From DATGKG01 sp963851325 (lineage in GTDB: Bacteria; Desulfobacterota; Binatia; Binatales; Binataceae), in the NCBI GenBank assembly GCA_963851325.1, contig CAWKOR010000001.1, positions 1 to 64,000 of the forward strand: 64,000 bases of DNA, read 5' to 3'. A program made the translations under genes and the position numbers. The notes beneath the pieces are model-generated. The model saw only the letters and a program-made list of their open reading frames with translations. It did not search any database and was not told the DNA's origin. Of this stretch, positions 8,591 to 16,305 are shown piece by piece. Positions within the stretch are counted from its first letter, which is position 1, and the number at the start of each line of letters is the position of its first letter.

Positions 8591-8691
8591 AAGAATTGGC
8601 GGCGATGGACTTCGATGAGTTGAACTACTGGCTGCAGGCGGTTAGCGAGTACAACCGCAAAGCCTCGGAGATCGCGGGCGGAGGGGATTAG
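8231..8691 (+). CDS. Tail assembly chaperone, predicted -1 frameshift long form (E/E'-like)
   Basis: The heptamer A-AAT-TTT at 8530-8536 is a textbook -1 slippery site lying exactly in the zero frame (codons AAT, TTT). After slippage, reading resumes at 8536 and runs open to TAG 8689-8691, adding about 51 residues. The added part ends in a family-like helix (F-G-x-x-V-K-E-L-A-A-M-D-F-D-E-L-N-Y-W-L-Q-A), matching the conserved L-x-E-L-x-x-M-x-x-x-E-L-x-x-W-L pattern of frameshifted tail chaperones. Site and open frame are seen; slippage is inferred. Confidence 0.75.
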
Positions 8692-8726
8692 TTCATGGTC
8701 GTTGCTGGTGAGAGGTAGGCGAGGAA

Positions 8727-8897
8727 ATGAAACCGAGCGGGACTCACGAGGTTGCAGACGGTTGCTTGCCAGATGCTTTGCATGAACAGGGTTCTGCCGA
8801 AACGTCCTGCTCATTCAAACAACCAAAAGAAGTGACACCAACAGTGCTGCGTGCGCCTCTAACTGCCACCCGGGAGCTTGGTCTTCGGTGCCCATGA
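8727..8897 (+). CDS. Small ORF translationally coupled to the tape measure gene
   Basis: A 56-codon ORF starts at ATG 8727 with GGCGAGG just upstream, and its TGA overlaps the tape measure ATG in an ATGA junction (8894-8897). The product is hydrophilic, has three cysteines and matches no family I recognise. The overlap suggests it may serve mainly for translational coupling. It may not be a functional protein. Confidence 0.4.
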   Translation: MKPSGTHEVADGCLPDALHEQGSAETSCSFKQPKEVTPTVLRAPLTATRELGLRCP

Positions 8898-10015
8898 AAG
8901 CGAAGCTGAAATCAGAAGATATAGCTCGCTTCGCTGCCTTCGCGGCTACGTTGTCCGTCGGCACAGCAGGAATCACTGGCTTAGACTTTCGATTCGCCAA
9001 GCGCTCCAACGAGTCCGAGACAACTGTTCCTGAAGTCGCGAGGTTCTTCCCCAGCGCGTTTCAAATGGCCGCGCCCGGTCAACGGACAGCGAGCTATGGT
9101 CAACGTATGGGGTCGATCGGTTCTCAAATGTTCGGCGCCTCAACCCCGTTAATCGTCAACGTCGACCAACTATTCGTTTCTGGCGTGACCCTTTTGAGGT
9201 CGGTCGCTGCGCTTTCAGATGTATTAAAATGGTTGAGGACCTCCGCTATGCCGCTACCGATGCGAGAAGCATCCACCATTTCTCCGGCGGCTGCGATTGG
9301 GAGACGCGCTTTCTCCGTCCAGGAAAGCCTCGGCACCATCGGCGAGGCCGCAAAAGTAGTAGTCGCTGCCGTAGTTCAAATAGGAGCTAGAGGCCTGACT
9401 GCTACTGGCGTTATGACCGCCACCCTCCTCGGTGGAGCGGCAGTCTCATTGCACAACTGGAACGCCTTCGTGAAAAGCGTTGTGAGAATGACGGTTTCAG
9501 CGTCGCACGAAGCGATGGCTTCCACTGGCAGATTTGCTTCCGCCGCGGTCGGCGAGACCGAGAAAAGTGATGCCGAGAAGCCATCGGTGGTCGATCCTGC
9601 GTCATCGGCTCGCCGCGGATGGGGTCGTCTAAAGCAGGTCACGGCCGAGCTCGATTCGACCGCAATCGGTGGGCGCCCGGTGGCGCGTCAGGAATTGACG
9701 CCTTTGAACTATTCGCAGTTCTGCACGCACTTCGACAGAGGATCCGCTACTCAGCGGAGGTTAGCAACAGTTGCGATGCTTAGCACCTCGCTGCTAGCAG
9801 CACCGGTCCAGGCTACCATTTCTGACCTTCGACCTAGAGGCGAAACAATGGGCTTCTCTCCGGTAGCCATCGCTTCGAATCCTACTATCGTCATCAACAC
9901 CGACCAGGCCGATGATATTGAGCAGAGAGTATTGAAGGCGCTGAGGCAACATGGAGAGACCATTTACGCACAATGGTCGCGCGAGTTGCAAAAACGACAA
10001 AGGACTCAATTCTAG
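8894..10015 (+). CDS. Short tail tape measure protein
   Basis: Placed between tail chaperone and gpU, where the tape measure always lies, this 373-residue protein has hydrophobic Ala/Val/Gly-rich segments (~155-190) and a C-terminus (~325-373) with I-V-I-N-T-D-Q-A-D-D-I-E-x-R-V-L-K-A-L-R, typical of tape measure ends. ATG 8894 is chosen for the ATGA coupling; GTG 8888 is also in frame. It is far shorter than usual for Mu-like phages. Since tape measure length sets tail length (about 1.5 angstrom per residue), a tail near 55 nm is expected. Homology in the middle is weak. Confidence 0.65.
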   Translation: MKAKLKSEDIARFAAFAATLSVGTAGITGLDFRFAKRSNESETTVPEVARFFPSAFQMAAPGQRTASYGQRMGSIGSQMFGASTPLIVNVDQLFVSGVTLLRSVAALSDVLKWLRTSAMPLPMREASTISPAAAIGRRAFSVQESLGTIGEAAKVVVAAVVQIGARGLTATGVMTATLLGGAAVSLHNWNAFVKSVVRMTVSASHEAMASTGRFASAAVGETEKSDAEKPSVVDPASSARRGWGRLKQVTAELDSTAIGGRPVARQELTPLNYSQFCTHFDRGSATQRRLATVAMLSTSLLAAPVQATISDLRPRGETMGFSPVAIASNPTIVINTDQADDIEQRVLKALRQHGETIYAQWSRELQKRQRTQF

Positions 10016-10593
10016 TGTTCGCGTTGTTAGGTGACATTCCATTTCAAGTAGTTGGCTCACCTGAGAGCCTGACCGATTCGCGCGGCTATGACTACGCGGA
10101 ACATCGAGTGGTGCAGAATCGGCCTCGGGTGCAGTGGCTCGCGGATGACCTGGTGAGAATTAAACTGGAGATGTTATTGCATCGGTCCTTCACCGAGCCG
10201 GCCGCCAGTCTTTTGGTGCTGCGTCAGGTAGCCTCGACGCACGCGGCATTGCCGTTGATTTTCGGAAATGGAGACTTTCGTGGCTACTTCGTCATCACGC
10301 GGATAGATACGCTCTCGCGGCAGTTGAGTGGCTCCGGGGATCTTTTCGCGATTGGTGTCAGGCTTAGCTTGTGCGAATCTCCAATCGAGTTCGATCCTGC
10401 GGCGCCTCCGGTTGCGGCCTTCCTCCCCATCGCAATAGCAGCGGTGGCGGCGGCAGATAGCGCTGGCACACCGATCGGCACCGCTTCCGGTGTATCAGCC
10501 ATCGCTGCACTAATCACGCCCTCAGGACCAAGTAGCGCGATCCTGCTGCCGGACGATATACCCATTTCAACTATTGTCAGGAGTACAGCGTGA
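10015..10593 (+). CDS. Phage tail protein gpU family
   Basis: The first ~125 residues (F-A-L-L-G-D-I-P-F-Q-V-V, then D-Y-A-E-H-x-V-V and a G-x-F-R-G-Y-F-V-I-T segment) match P2 gpU, a tail-end protein needed for tail completion. GTG 10015 overlaps the tape measure stop by one base and has AAAGGA about 10 nt upstream; ATG 9973 would add 14 residues not typical of the family. The last ~65 residues are a low-complexity Ala/Ile/Pro tail not found in standard gpU. Confidence 0.75.
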   Translation: MFALLGDIPFQVVGSPESLTDSRGYDYAEHRVVQNRPRVQWLADDLVRIKLEMLLHRSFTEPAASLLVLRQVASTHAALPLIFGNGDFRGYFVITRIDTLSRQLSGSGDLFAIGVRLSLCESPIEFDPAAPPVAAFLPIAIAAVAAADSAGTPIGTASGVSAIAALITPSGPSSAILLPDDIPISTIVRSTA

Positions 10594-10820
10594 GCAATTT
10601 ACAGTTCATCAAGCATATAAGCTCAAATGGCGATCGATGGGATCTACTTGCTTGGAGCCACTACGGGGATCCCACTTTGTTCGGTCCTCTGATAATGGCC
10701 AATCCTGAAATTCCGATTGAGCCGGTGCTTGTAGCGGGGTTGACTATCAATATTCCGGTGCTGCAGAAAGCAAGTGTGGTCCCGGCAGATCTACCTCCGT
10801 GGAAACGTGTTAAGGTCTAG
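10590..10820 (+). CDS. Tail protein X (LysM-like)
   Basis: This 76-residue protein has the gpX/LysM pattern (G-D-R-W-D-L-L-A-W-x-x-Y-G-D-P, then I-x-x-N-P-x-I and G-L-T-I-N-I-P). Its GTG start overlaps the gpU stop by 4 bp. gpX-like proteins sit at the hub and may clamp the tape measure or bind peptidoglycan. The size is normal for the family. Confidence 0.88.
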   Translation: MSNLQFIKHISSNGDRWDLLAWSHYGDPTLFGPLIMANPEIPIEPVLVAGLTINIPVLQKASVVPADLPPWKRVKV

Positions 10821-10832
10821 CTCGACAATCGT

Positions 10833-11840
10833 ATGGTTTCAAATATATCGTTTCCGGTTCGTTCTCCAGAATGGACCCTTAGCTATCGGGGAATCAGCAT
10901 CACCGACGAGATTTCCTCGATGGTTGTGAGCCTCACCTATACTGACTTCCTGACTGGAATGGCTGGAGAAGTCGAGATCGTCGTTGAGGATCATGACCTG
11001 CGCTGGCAGGGCTCGTGGTATCCTGCCTTGGGAGATGAGGTCAGCTTGCAGATCGGATACCGCGGGGAAGGACTGCTGCCCTGCGGAGAATTCCAGATCG
11101 ACCAGCTGGAGTTAACCGGGCCGCCTGACACCTTCATTGCTCGGTGCCTGGCGGCCTACATCACTCCGGCAATGCGGACGCGAAACAGCGTTGGATACGA
11201 GGATCAGACTCTGCTTGGAATTGCGCGGACCATCGGTGGGAAGCACGGTCTCGAGGTGATCAGCGCGCCTGAGGTCATCGACATCGGGTTTGCGCGAGTC
11301 ACACAGAATCACGAGACGGACCTGGAATTCCTGAAACGATTGGCGTTGGAGTACGACTACGACTTCACCGTTCGAGGTTCCACCCTGGTGTATTATTCGC
11401 GGCCGGCTCTCGAGGTTATCGCGCCTATACGAAGCGTCAACAGGACCGATGTCGAGCGTTTCGAGTTTCGCAATCGCAGTCACACGACCTACCGCTCCGC
11501 TGAAGTTGCCTATCGGGACCTTATGTCCAAGTCACTAATCGTTCAGAGCGCCGCGGCAATTGCGCCGGTTCCTACTGAGGATGTTCTCAAGATAGTGTCT
11601 CGTTGTGAGAATGGGCAGCAGGCGTCCCTCAAGGGTCAAGCCGCTCTGCGGTCTCACAATAGCCACTTTATTCAAGCCAGTCTGATCATGCCCGGGTCCA
11701 TCGCGATGGCTTCCGGGAACACCTTGCAACTGACTGGCTTCGGAGAGTTCGAAGGCATCTACATTATTGTGGTAGCACGGCATCGGCTCGATCGGATTGA
11801 AGGTTATACCACTCGTTTGGAGCTTAGCCGTGTCTTCTAA
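10833..11840 (+). CDS. Baseplate hub protein gpD family (P2 gpD / Mu gp44-like)
   Basis: The 335-residue protein has the gp27/VgrG-like hub fold pattern: early D-E-I-S-S-M-V-V-S-L-T-Y-T-D-F, G-D-E-V-S-L-Q-I-G-Y near residue 70, and E-T-D-L-E-F-L-K-R-L-A near 165. It forms the trimeric hub on which the spike sits. It is preceded by gpX and overlaps the spike gene by 11 bp. The frame is complete. Confidence 0.88.
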   Translation: MVSNISFPVRSPEWTLSYRGISITDEISSMVVSLTYTDFLTGMAGEVEIVVEDHDLRWQGSWYPALGDEVSLQIGYRGEGLLPCGEFQIDQLELTGPPDTFIARCLAAYITPAMRTRNSVGYEDQTLLGIARTIGGKHGLEVISAPEVIDIGFARVTQNHETDLEFLKRLALEYDYDFTVRGSTLVYYSRPALEVIAPIRSVNRTDVERFEFRNRSHTTYRSAEVAYRDLMSKSLIVQSAAAIAPVPTEDVLKIVSRCENGQQASLKGQAALRSHNSHFIQASLIMPGSIAMASGNTLQLTGFGEFEGIYIIVVARHRLDRIEGYTTRLELSRVF

Positions 11841-12498
11841 CGCGTACGGGCTCGGGATCGGGAATGCGGAGGCTCGTAACAACGCCTTGCTGCGCCTGGC
11901 GATTGTTAAGGATCAAGACCCCACGACGGGTCGGCTCAGAGTAGTGTTTGGCGAATTCGATCAGATCGTTAGCTATTGGCTGCCTGTTGTAGTTCCGAAA
12001 GCTCAGGATGACAAGGTATATTGGTTACCTGATATCGGAGAACAAGTGGTTTGTTTAATGGATGAGCACGACGAGGCTGGAGTGGTTTTGGGCGCCATTT
12101 ACTCGCAAGCCGATTCAACACCTGTACAGAGTACCGATAAATTCCATCTGGGGTTCAAAGACGGAACAGCAGTCGAGTACGACCGCTCGACTCATGTGCT
12201 GGCCTTGAACTTTCAGGATTCGACTGCGATCAAATACGACGGCGGTTCACACGCGTTGAGTTTGCGGTTCGAGGATCAGGGCACGATTACTTACGACTCG
12301 ACGGCGCACTCTCTGTCGCTGGAATTTAATGACGGGGCCGCTCTGAAATACGATGCGTCGGCTCATTCGTTGTCAATGCTAGGCAGCCCTGCAACCACGG
12401 TCACTATAAGTGCCCTGGGAGGAATCACCCTTCAATCTGGTGCATCGTCAGTGGTTATTCTCCCGAGCGGAGTGACTATAACTCCGCCGCTTCTCTGA
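11830..12498 (+). CDS. Baseplate spike protein gpV with 19-residue beta-helix repeats
   Basis: Residues ~15-105 form the OB-fold of gpV/gp45-type spikes (L-R-V-V-F-G then W-L-P-V-V-V-P and W-L-P-D-I-G-E-Q-V). DNA 12154-12381 encodes four tandem 19-residue repeats of the form F-x-D-G-T-A-I-x-Y-D-x-x-x-H-x-L-S-L-x, a trimeric beta-helix shaft. The start is GTG 11830, with GGAG 8 nt upstream, overlapping gpD by 11 bp. The protein forms the membrane-piercing tip of the contractile tail. Confidence 0.88.
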   Translation: MSSNAYGLGIGNAEARNNALLRLAIVKDQDPTTGRLRVVFGEFDQIVSYWLPVVVPKAQDDKVYWLPDIGEQVVCLMDEHDEAGVVLGAIYSQADSTPVQSTDKFHLGFKDGTAVEYDRSTHVLALNFQDSTAIKYDGGSHALSLRFEDQGTITYDSTAHSLSLEFNDGAALKYDASAHSLSMLGSPATTVTISALGGITLQSGASSVVILPSGVTITPPLL

Positions 12499-12574
12499 TC
12501 TGTTCTGTTGCAGGTCGCCGAAACGACGCCAAGATGCAACGCCATTGTGAAAACGAACGATGTGGAGGTCGGCT

Positions 12575-12988
12575 ATGAGCACTGATGCGATTACTTTGGC
12601 TGACGTTACCTCCGCAGATTGGTCGCTCAAACTGGACGCGATCGGTGCCACAGTTGAAGGAGTCAAGGACATAGAACAATGCATCGCGATAATACTCACC
12701 ACGCCGCGAGGATCAGACCCACTCCGACCGACGTTTGGTGCGGACTTGTGGCGTTACATCGATAATCCAATCAGCGTGGCGATTCCGTCGATCGTCCGTG
12801 AGGTCAGTGCCGCAATTTCGATGTGGGAGCCGCGCATCATCGTCCAGTCCGTTAGAGTATCGCGCGCGAACGATAGTAGCTCTCAGTCGGATTCGCACCT
12901 GAATATCTCGGTGGTCTGGCAACTCAAACTCACCGGCCCTTCGTCCTCTCCACAAACGACTGTGGTCGGTGTTCAAGGAGGGACGTGA
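12575..12988 (+). CDS. Baseplate wedge protein gpW/gp25-like
   Basis: The 137-residue protein contains the GPW/gp25 signature (D-I-E-Q-C-I-A-I-I-L-T-T-P-R-G-S-D-P-L, then F-G-A-D-L-W-R-Y-I-D-N-P). It is a core baseplate wedge component that nucleates the sheath. ATG 12575 is chosen because GGAGG lies 7 nt upstream; an ATG 15 bp earlier overlaps that site. It overlaps the gpJ gene by one base at ATG 12988. Confidence 0.88.
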   Translation: MSTDAITLADVTSADWSLKLDAIGATVEGVKDIEQCIAIILTTPRGSDPLRPTFGADLWRYIDNPISVAIPSIVREVSAAISMWEPRIIVQSVRVSRANDSSSQSDSHLNISVVWQLKLTGPSSSPQTTVVGVQGGT

Positions 12989-14157
12989 TGGGACAGGGAA
13001 TTCCGGCACTGCCGGCGCCGATGTTCGTCAACGACAGCGATGGCACCGATCCGAATCTGATTCTTGCCAACATGATTGCCACCTTTGAGGCGTCTTCAGG
13101 ACGGACGCTGCAGCCCGCTCAAGTTGAACGCCTGTTGATCGACTTGTTTGCCTATCGGGAATCTCTGGTGCGGAATGCAGTCCAATATGCAGCTCAGCAG
13201 AATCTGCTCGCCTACGCTATTTTTCCGATGATCGATTATCTCGGCGGTCTGGTCGGAGTATCGCGATTGCAAGCGCAAGCAGCGAGCACGACCATCCAGT
13301 TCAGCCTGGCAAACGCTCTGACTGTGGACTACAAGGTTCCATCTGGTACTCGAGTCGGTAGTAGCGATGGTCAGGTGGTGTTTGCCACGAATGCCGATTT
13401 GACTATCGTGGCAGGTGCCACTAGTGCGTTCGTGGGTGCAACAGCGATTGTTCCAGGTCTCGGTGGAAACGGCTTCCTGCCGGGGCAGATCAACGTGCTT
13501 ATGAACCCCAGCGCGCTACTCGCGGGAGCAAGTAGCACCAGCATCAGTTCTGGCGGCTCTGCTACTGAGAGTGACGATCACCTGCGCACTCGGATACAAG
13601 CCGCGCCAAACAGGTTCAGTTCGGCAGGTCCCGCGGGTGCCTACCGTTTCTTTGCGTTAGGTGTCGATCCTTCAATTATTGATGTGCAGGTGGTTAGTGT
13701 CGCACCAGGCGTGGTCAACGTTTATGTATTGACTGGCCCGGTGACAGAGCAACCGACCGCCGCACCCAATCCGATAGCGATTGCGGGTCCAACATTGCTT
13801 AGCAGCGTTCAGTCGGCACTCGATTCGGAGATAGTACGACCAATTACCGATACCGTGGTGACCTCCGCAGTTAGCGAGGTGGACTATCAGATCGATGCGG
13901 TCGTGACTTTGTACTCGGATGCGGATCCGAATTTGACCATGAGCACGGCAGCGACAGCGGTGCAGTCGTTCACGCTCGAAGTCGCGTCCAGAATTCAGAA
14001 GGACATCGTGCCGAGCCAGATCATCGCCGCCCTTTCGGTGCCGGGAGTCTATGAGGTGACACTCAATGCTCCCGCGTATACGCAGCTAGCGGCAGGGCAG
14101 TGGGCGAACTGCACGAGTATCACGCTCGCGCAGGCTGTGAGCGGCGAACGTAGTTAG
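12988..14157 (+). CDS. Baseplate protein gpJ (Mu gp47-like)
   Basis: The 389-residue protein matches the baseplate J family: an N-terminal helical region with L-F-A-Y-R-E-S-L-V-R-N-A (~50-60), the beta-rich centre with V-P-S-G-T-R-V and G-x-N-G-F, and E-S-D-D-H-L-R-T-R-I near 205. It forms the wedge rim to which gpI and fibres attach. AGGAGG lies 6 nt before ATG 12988; a GTG at 12985 overlaps the previous stop codon. Confidence 0.9.
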   Translation: MGQGIPALPAPMFVNDSDGTDPNLILANMIATFEASSGRTLQPAQVERLLIDLFAYRESLVRNAVQYAAQQNLLAYAIFPMIDYLGGLVGVSRLQAQAASTTIQFSLANALTVDYKVPSGTRVGSSDGQVVFATNADLTIVAGATSAFVGATAIVPGLGGNGFLPGQINVLMNPSALLAGASSTSISSGGSATESDDHLRTRIQAAPNRFSSAGPAGAYRFFALGVDPSIIDVQVVSVAPGVVNVYVLTGPVTEQPTAAPNPIAIAGPTLLSSVQSALDSEIVRPITDTVVTSAVSEVDYQIDAVVTLYSDADPNLTMSTAATAVQSFTLEVASRIQKDIVPSQIIAALSVPGVYEVTLNAPAYTQLAAGQWANCTSITLAQAVSGERS

Positions 14158-14197
14158 CTGAGACTCAACCGATTGTTTGCCACGCAGGACTGGGCAA

Positions 14198-15061
14198 ATG
14201 GCAGAACTCCAAATTCCACCTTCGATAAACGATGCCCGTAGCCGAGCTTTGATGGATCTGGTCGGGCGGCTGGGTCAAATAGATCTGGCATCGCTACTAG
14301 TCTATCGAATAGACTCCGTGCCCGCTGAAGCATTGCCATTTCTGGCCTGGCAGTTCGATATTCTTTCACCGCTTTGGCAGAGCGTTGCACCAGTACTGAG
14401 GAGCGTCGACTCGATCCGAGATGTGGATGCGCTAGTCGACATCGATACGTTGACCGAGGATCCCTCGGTGCAAGGCATTCAGCAGAGCGTGGCAGTCGCC
14501 GCGCAGCGAGCACTCATAAAGATGGCGATCCAGCTTCACCGGTTTCGCGGGACGCCGTGGTCGATCAAGAGTGCCCTTGCGATGCTGGGTTGGTCGAGTG
14601 TTTCAATCCTTGAGGGTCAAGACAGTTGGGGCGGCAGTCAATACCCGCCCGACGAAGGCTGGGCGGTCTTTCGGGTAGTGATTCACCTTATAGCCGGACA
14701 GACGTTTGATCCCAATGCCCCGGATCTCGCCACTGCGACGATCAACTTTTTCAAGCCCGCGAGGTCATTGCTGGACTCGCTCGTTTTCGTACTGCCGCCA
14801 GTTCTCGATGCTGCGCCGGCGCCGCTTGATAGACTTACCCTGGGCGGAATTGACACCTATCAACTGGACATCGGGCCATCACCCGCAGCCGGGCTTTCGA
14901 TCGCAATCGTCCTTGAACTGGACCACGATCCGTACGGGCCTGCGGGACCATTTTATTCCGCGCGTTATCGGCATAGCGGGATTACCTATGGCGCCGATGA
15001 GCCGGCGGTTGCTGATTCAGCGCTGATTCTGGATGGCGTCGCGCTGCTGCAGGGCGGATAG
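14198..15061 (+). CDS. Phage tail protein I family
   Basis: The 287-residue protein has the gpI pattern: L-P-P/L-I-P-P-S-I near the start, L-P-F-L-A-W-Q-F-D near 50, and the H-R-x-R-G-T-P-W-S-I-K segment near 125, typical of gpI/gp48. It links the baseplate to the tail fibres. It is longer than the usual ~200 residues, with a C-terminal beta extension (~210-287). ATG 14198 has AGGA at about 8 nt; an upstream TTG is in frame. Confidence 0.85.
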   Translation: MAELQIPPSINDARSRALMDLVGRLGQIDLASLLVYRIDSVPAEALPFLAWQFDILSPLWQSVAPVLRSVDSIRDVDALVDIDTLTEDPSVQGIQQSVAVAAQRALIKMAIQLHRFRGTPWSIKSALAMLGWSSVSILEGQDSWGGSQYPPDEGWAVFRVVIHLIAGQTFDPNAPDLATATINFFKPARSLLDSLVFVLPPVLDAAPAPLDRLTLGGIDTYQLDIGPSPAAGLSIAIVLELDHDPYGPAGPFYSARYRHSGITYGADEPAVADSALILDGVALLQGG

Positions 15062-15124
15062 GCGGCCGCAATTCGGGGCCGTCGGTTCCACTTGTCGCAT
15101 CTCTTGCTTAGGTTGGAGGAACTA

Positions 15125-15673
15125 ATGAATTTTCCGAACAAGATAGTGAAATTGATCGGTGGGTCATCTGCGAGACGGCTTGTCGAGCGCCGCGATCCGG
15201 GGCATTCGATCATACGACCGCGCGGGACGGTGCGCTTTGAGATGTTTAAGGACCAGCGCCTCATCGCGACTGTCGAAGCCGGTAACCTGTTCGTCAATGC
15301 TGGTCTTCCAGCATTGGCGGCGCTGATGGGCGGAGACACCAGCGGCGAATTCGCATCGGCGGTGGGATTCGGATCGGGCGCCGGAGCTCCAGCCGTCACT
15401 GATACGGGCCTAACGGTTCCGGCTTACTACAAGGCCCTCGATTCGCATGCCGAGGATGGCACAGGGAGCGTCACATTTAATTGGAGCTTGAGCGCGGGTG
15501 ATACTGGTGCGGTCGGCACGACCATCCAGGAGCTAGGGTTGTTTGCAAACAACACCTCTGTCGTGCTTCCAGGCGCGACCCCACCCGCCCCGCTGCTAGC
15601 ACGCAAAACGATCAGTCCAATTTTATTTAATTCAGGGATGAGCCTTAGCGGAGTATGGACATTAACCTTCTAA
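15125..15673 (+). CDS. Putative tail fibre/collar protein
   Basis: The 182-residue protein lies between gpI and the last fibre gene. Its centre (N-L-F-V-N-A-G-L-P-A-L-A-A-L-M-G-G then G-F-G-S-G-A-G-A-P-A-V-T-D-T-G-L) and the T-I-Q-E-L-G-L-F segment resemble small fibre or decoration proteins found after gpI in many phages. ATG 15125 has GGAGGA 5 nt upstream. Its exact role is unknown; position is the main evidence. Confidence 0.6.
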   Translation: MNFPNKIVKLIGGSSARRLVERRDPGHSIIRPRGTVRFEMFKDQRLIATVEAGNLFVNAGLPALAALMGGDTSGEFASAVGFGSGAGAPAVTDTGLTVPAYYKALDSHAEDGTGSVTFNWSLSAGDTGAVGTTIQELGLFANNTSVVLPGATPPAPLLARKTISPILFNSGMSLSGVWTLTF

Positions 15674-15701
15674 GACTAGCCAGCGAGGAGAGAGAGCCGC
15701 G

Positions 15702-16265
15702 ATGGTTCTATTGATTGACAATCCCAGCTTTACTGCCAACGAGATATACGAGATTCAGGCAACCGACCCAGTCGAGGGCGCCGCAACCGGTGCGAGCTTC
15801 AATGGGCTTGGGCTTTCCAATCAGCCGCACCAGCAGCTCGCGAATCGAACCGCGTTTTTGAAGCAGCGCCAGGACACCAACATCGGAAGCATCACCGCTC
15901 TCCAGGCGTTTACCGCGCTTTTCAAAGGGCTTATGGGAGCCAACGGATATGCGCAGATTCCATTTTTGGACGTCAATCGCGGATTGATTACTGCGACCAT
16001 CCAATGGGGCGCGTTGTTTCCAACGGGTGGCCTCGGCAAGGATCAGACCTATGCGGTGACGTGGCCGATTCAGTTTTCCAACTCGTGCGTGTGGGCGATC
16101 GCTTCGCTATCCAATGGCGCCGCTGATGTGAATGCCGGCAAGCTGGTGATGGAGACGGTGGGGCTTACGAGTGCCACCGGAGTCTTCATGTCGGACTTTC
16201 TCTCGGGCGCGTCAAACTCGAGTCATCCGAATGACGGCTTTTATTGGCTAGCCGTAGGCTTCTAG
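15702..16265 (+). CDS. Tail fibre protein with gp53-like C-terminal domain
   Basis: The 187-residue protein has an early A-N-R-T-A-F-L-K-x-R segment common in fibre N-terminal or trimerisation regions, and a C-terminal domain beginning G-A-N-G-Y-A-Q-I-P-F-L that contains I-Q-W-G and a W-P-I-Q-F-S-N-S-C segment. These are typical of gp53-like receptor-binding tips. It is short for a fibre, implying a stubby appendage. It is the last gene of the virion cluster, 40 bp from a convergent chromosomal gene. Confidence 0.75.
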   Translation: MVLLIDNPSFTANEIYEIQATDPVEGAATGASFNGLGLSNQPHQQLANRTAFLKQRQDTNIGSITALQAFTALFKGLMGANGYAQIPFLDVNRGLITATIQWGALFPTGGLGKDQTYAVTWPIQFSNSCVWAIASLSNGAADVNAGKLVMETVGLTSATGVFMSDFLSGASNSSHPNDGFYWLAVGF

Positions 16266-16305
16266 GCCTTGGGCGCTTGTGCGGCTAAGATTATCTTCTT
16301 CCTCG

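Larger units (their letters stand above)
2111..16265 (+). mobile_element. Mu/P2-type contractile-tail prophage module lacking packaging and mobility genes
   Basis: Twenty-odd head and tail genes lie on one strand in the order of a Mu-like virion operon: protease/scaffold, cement, capsid, DUF1320, gp37, sheath, tube, tail chaperone, tape measure, gpU, gpX, gpD, gpV, gpW/gp25, gpJ, gpI, fibres. All reading frames are open, with overlaps and ribosome sites intact, implying maintained function. The terminase, portal, gpF, transposase, integrase, repressor and lysis genes expected beside it are absent. The left neighbour is a GST gene and the right neighbour is a convergent acyl-CoA dehydrogenase. 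No flanking direct repeat was seen by eye. Confidence 0.85.

Noticed and set aside
1..16300. Flanking attachment repeats for the virion module
   Set aside because: I compared both edges by eye and found no direct repeat; a computed search is needed before ruling it out fully.
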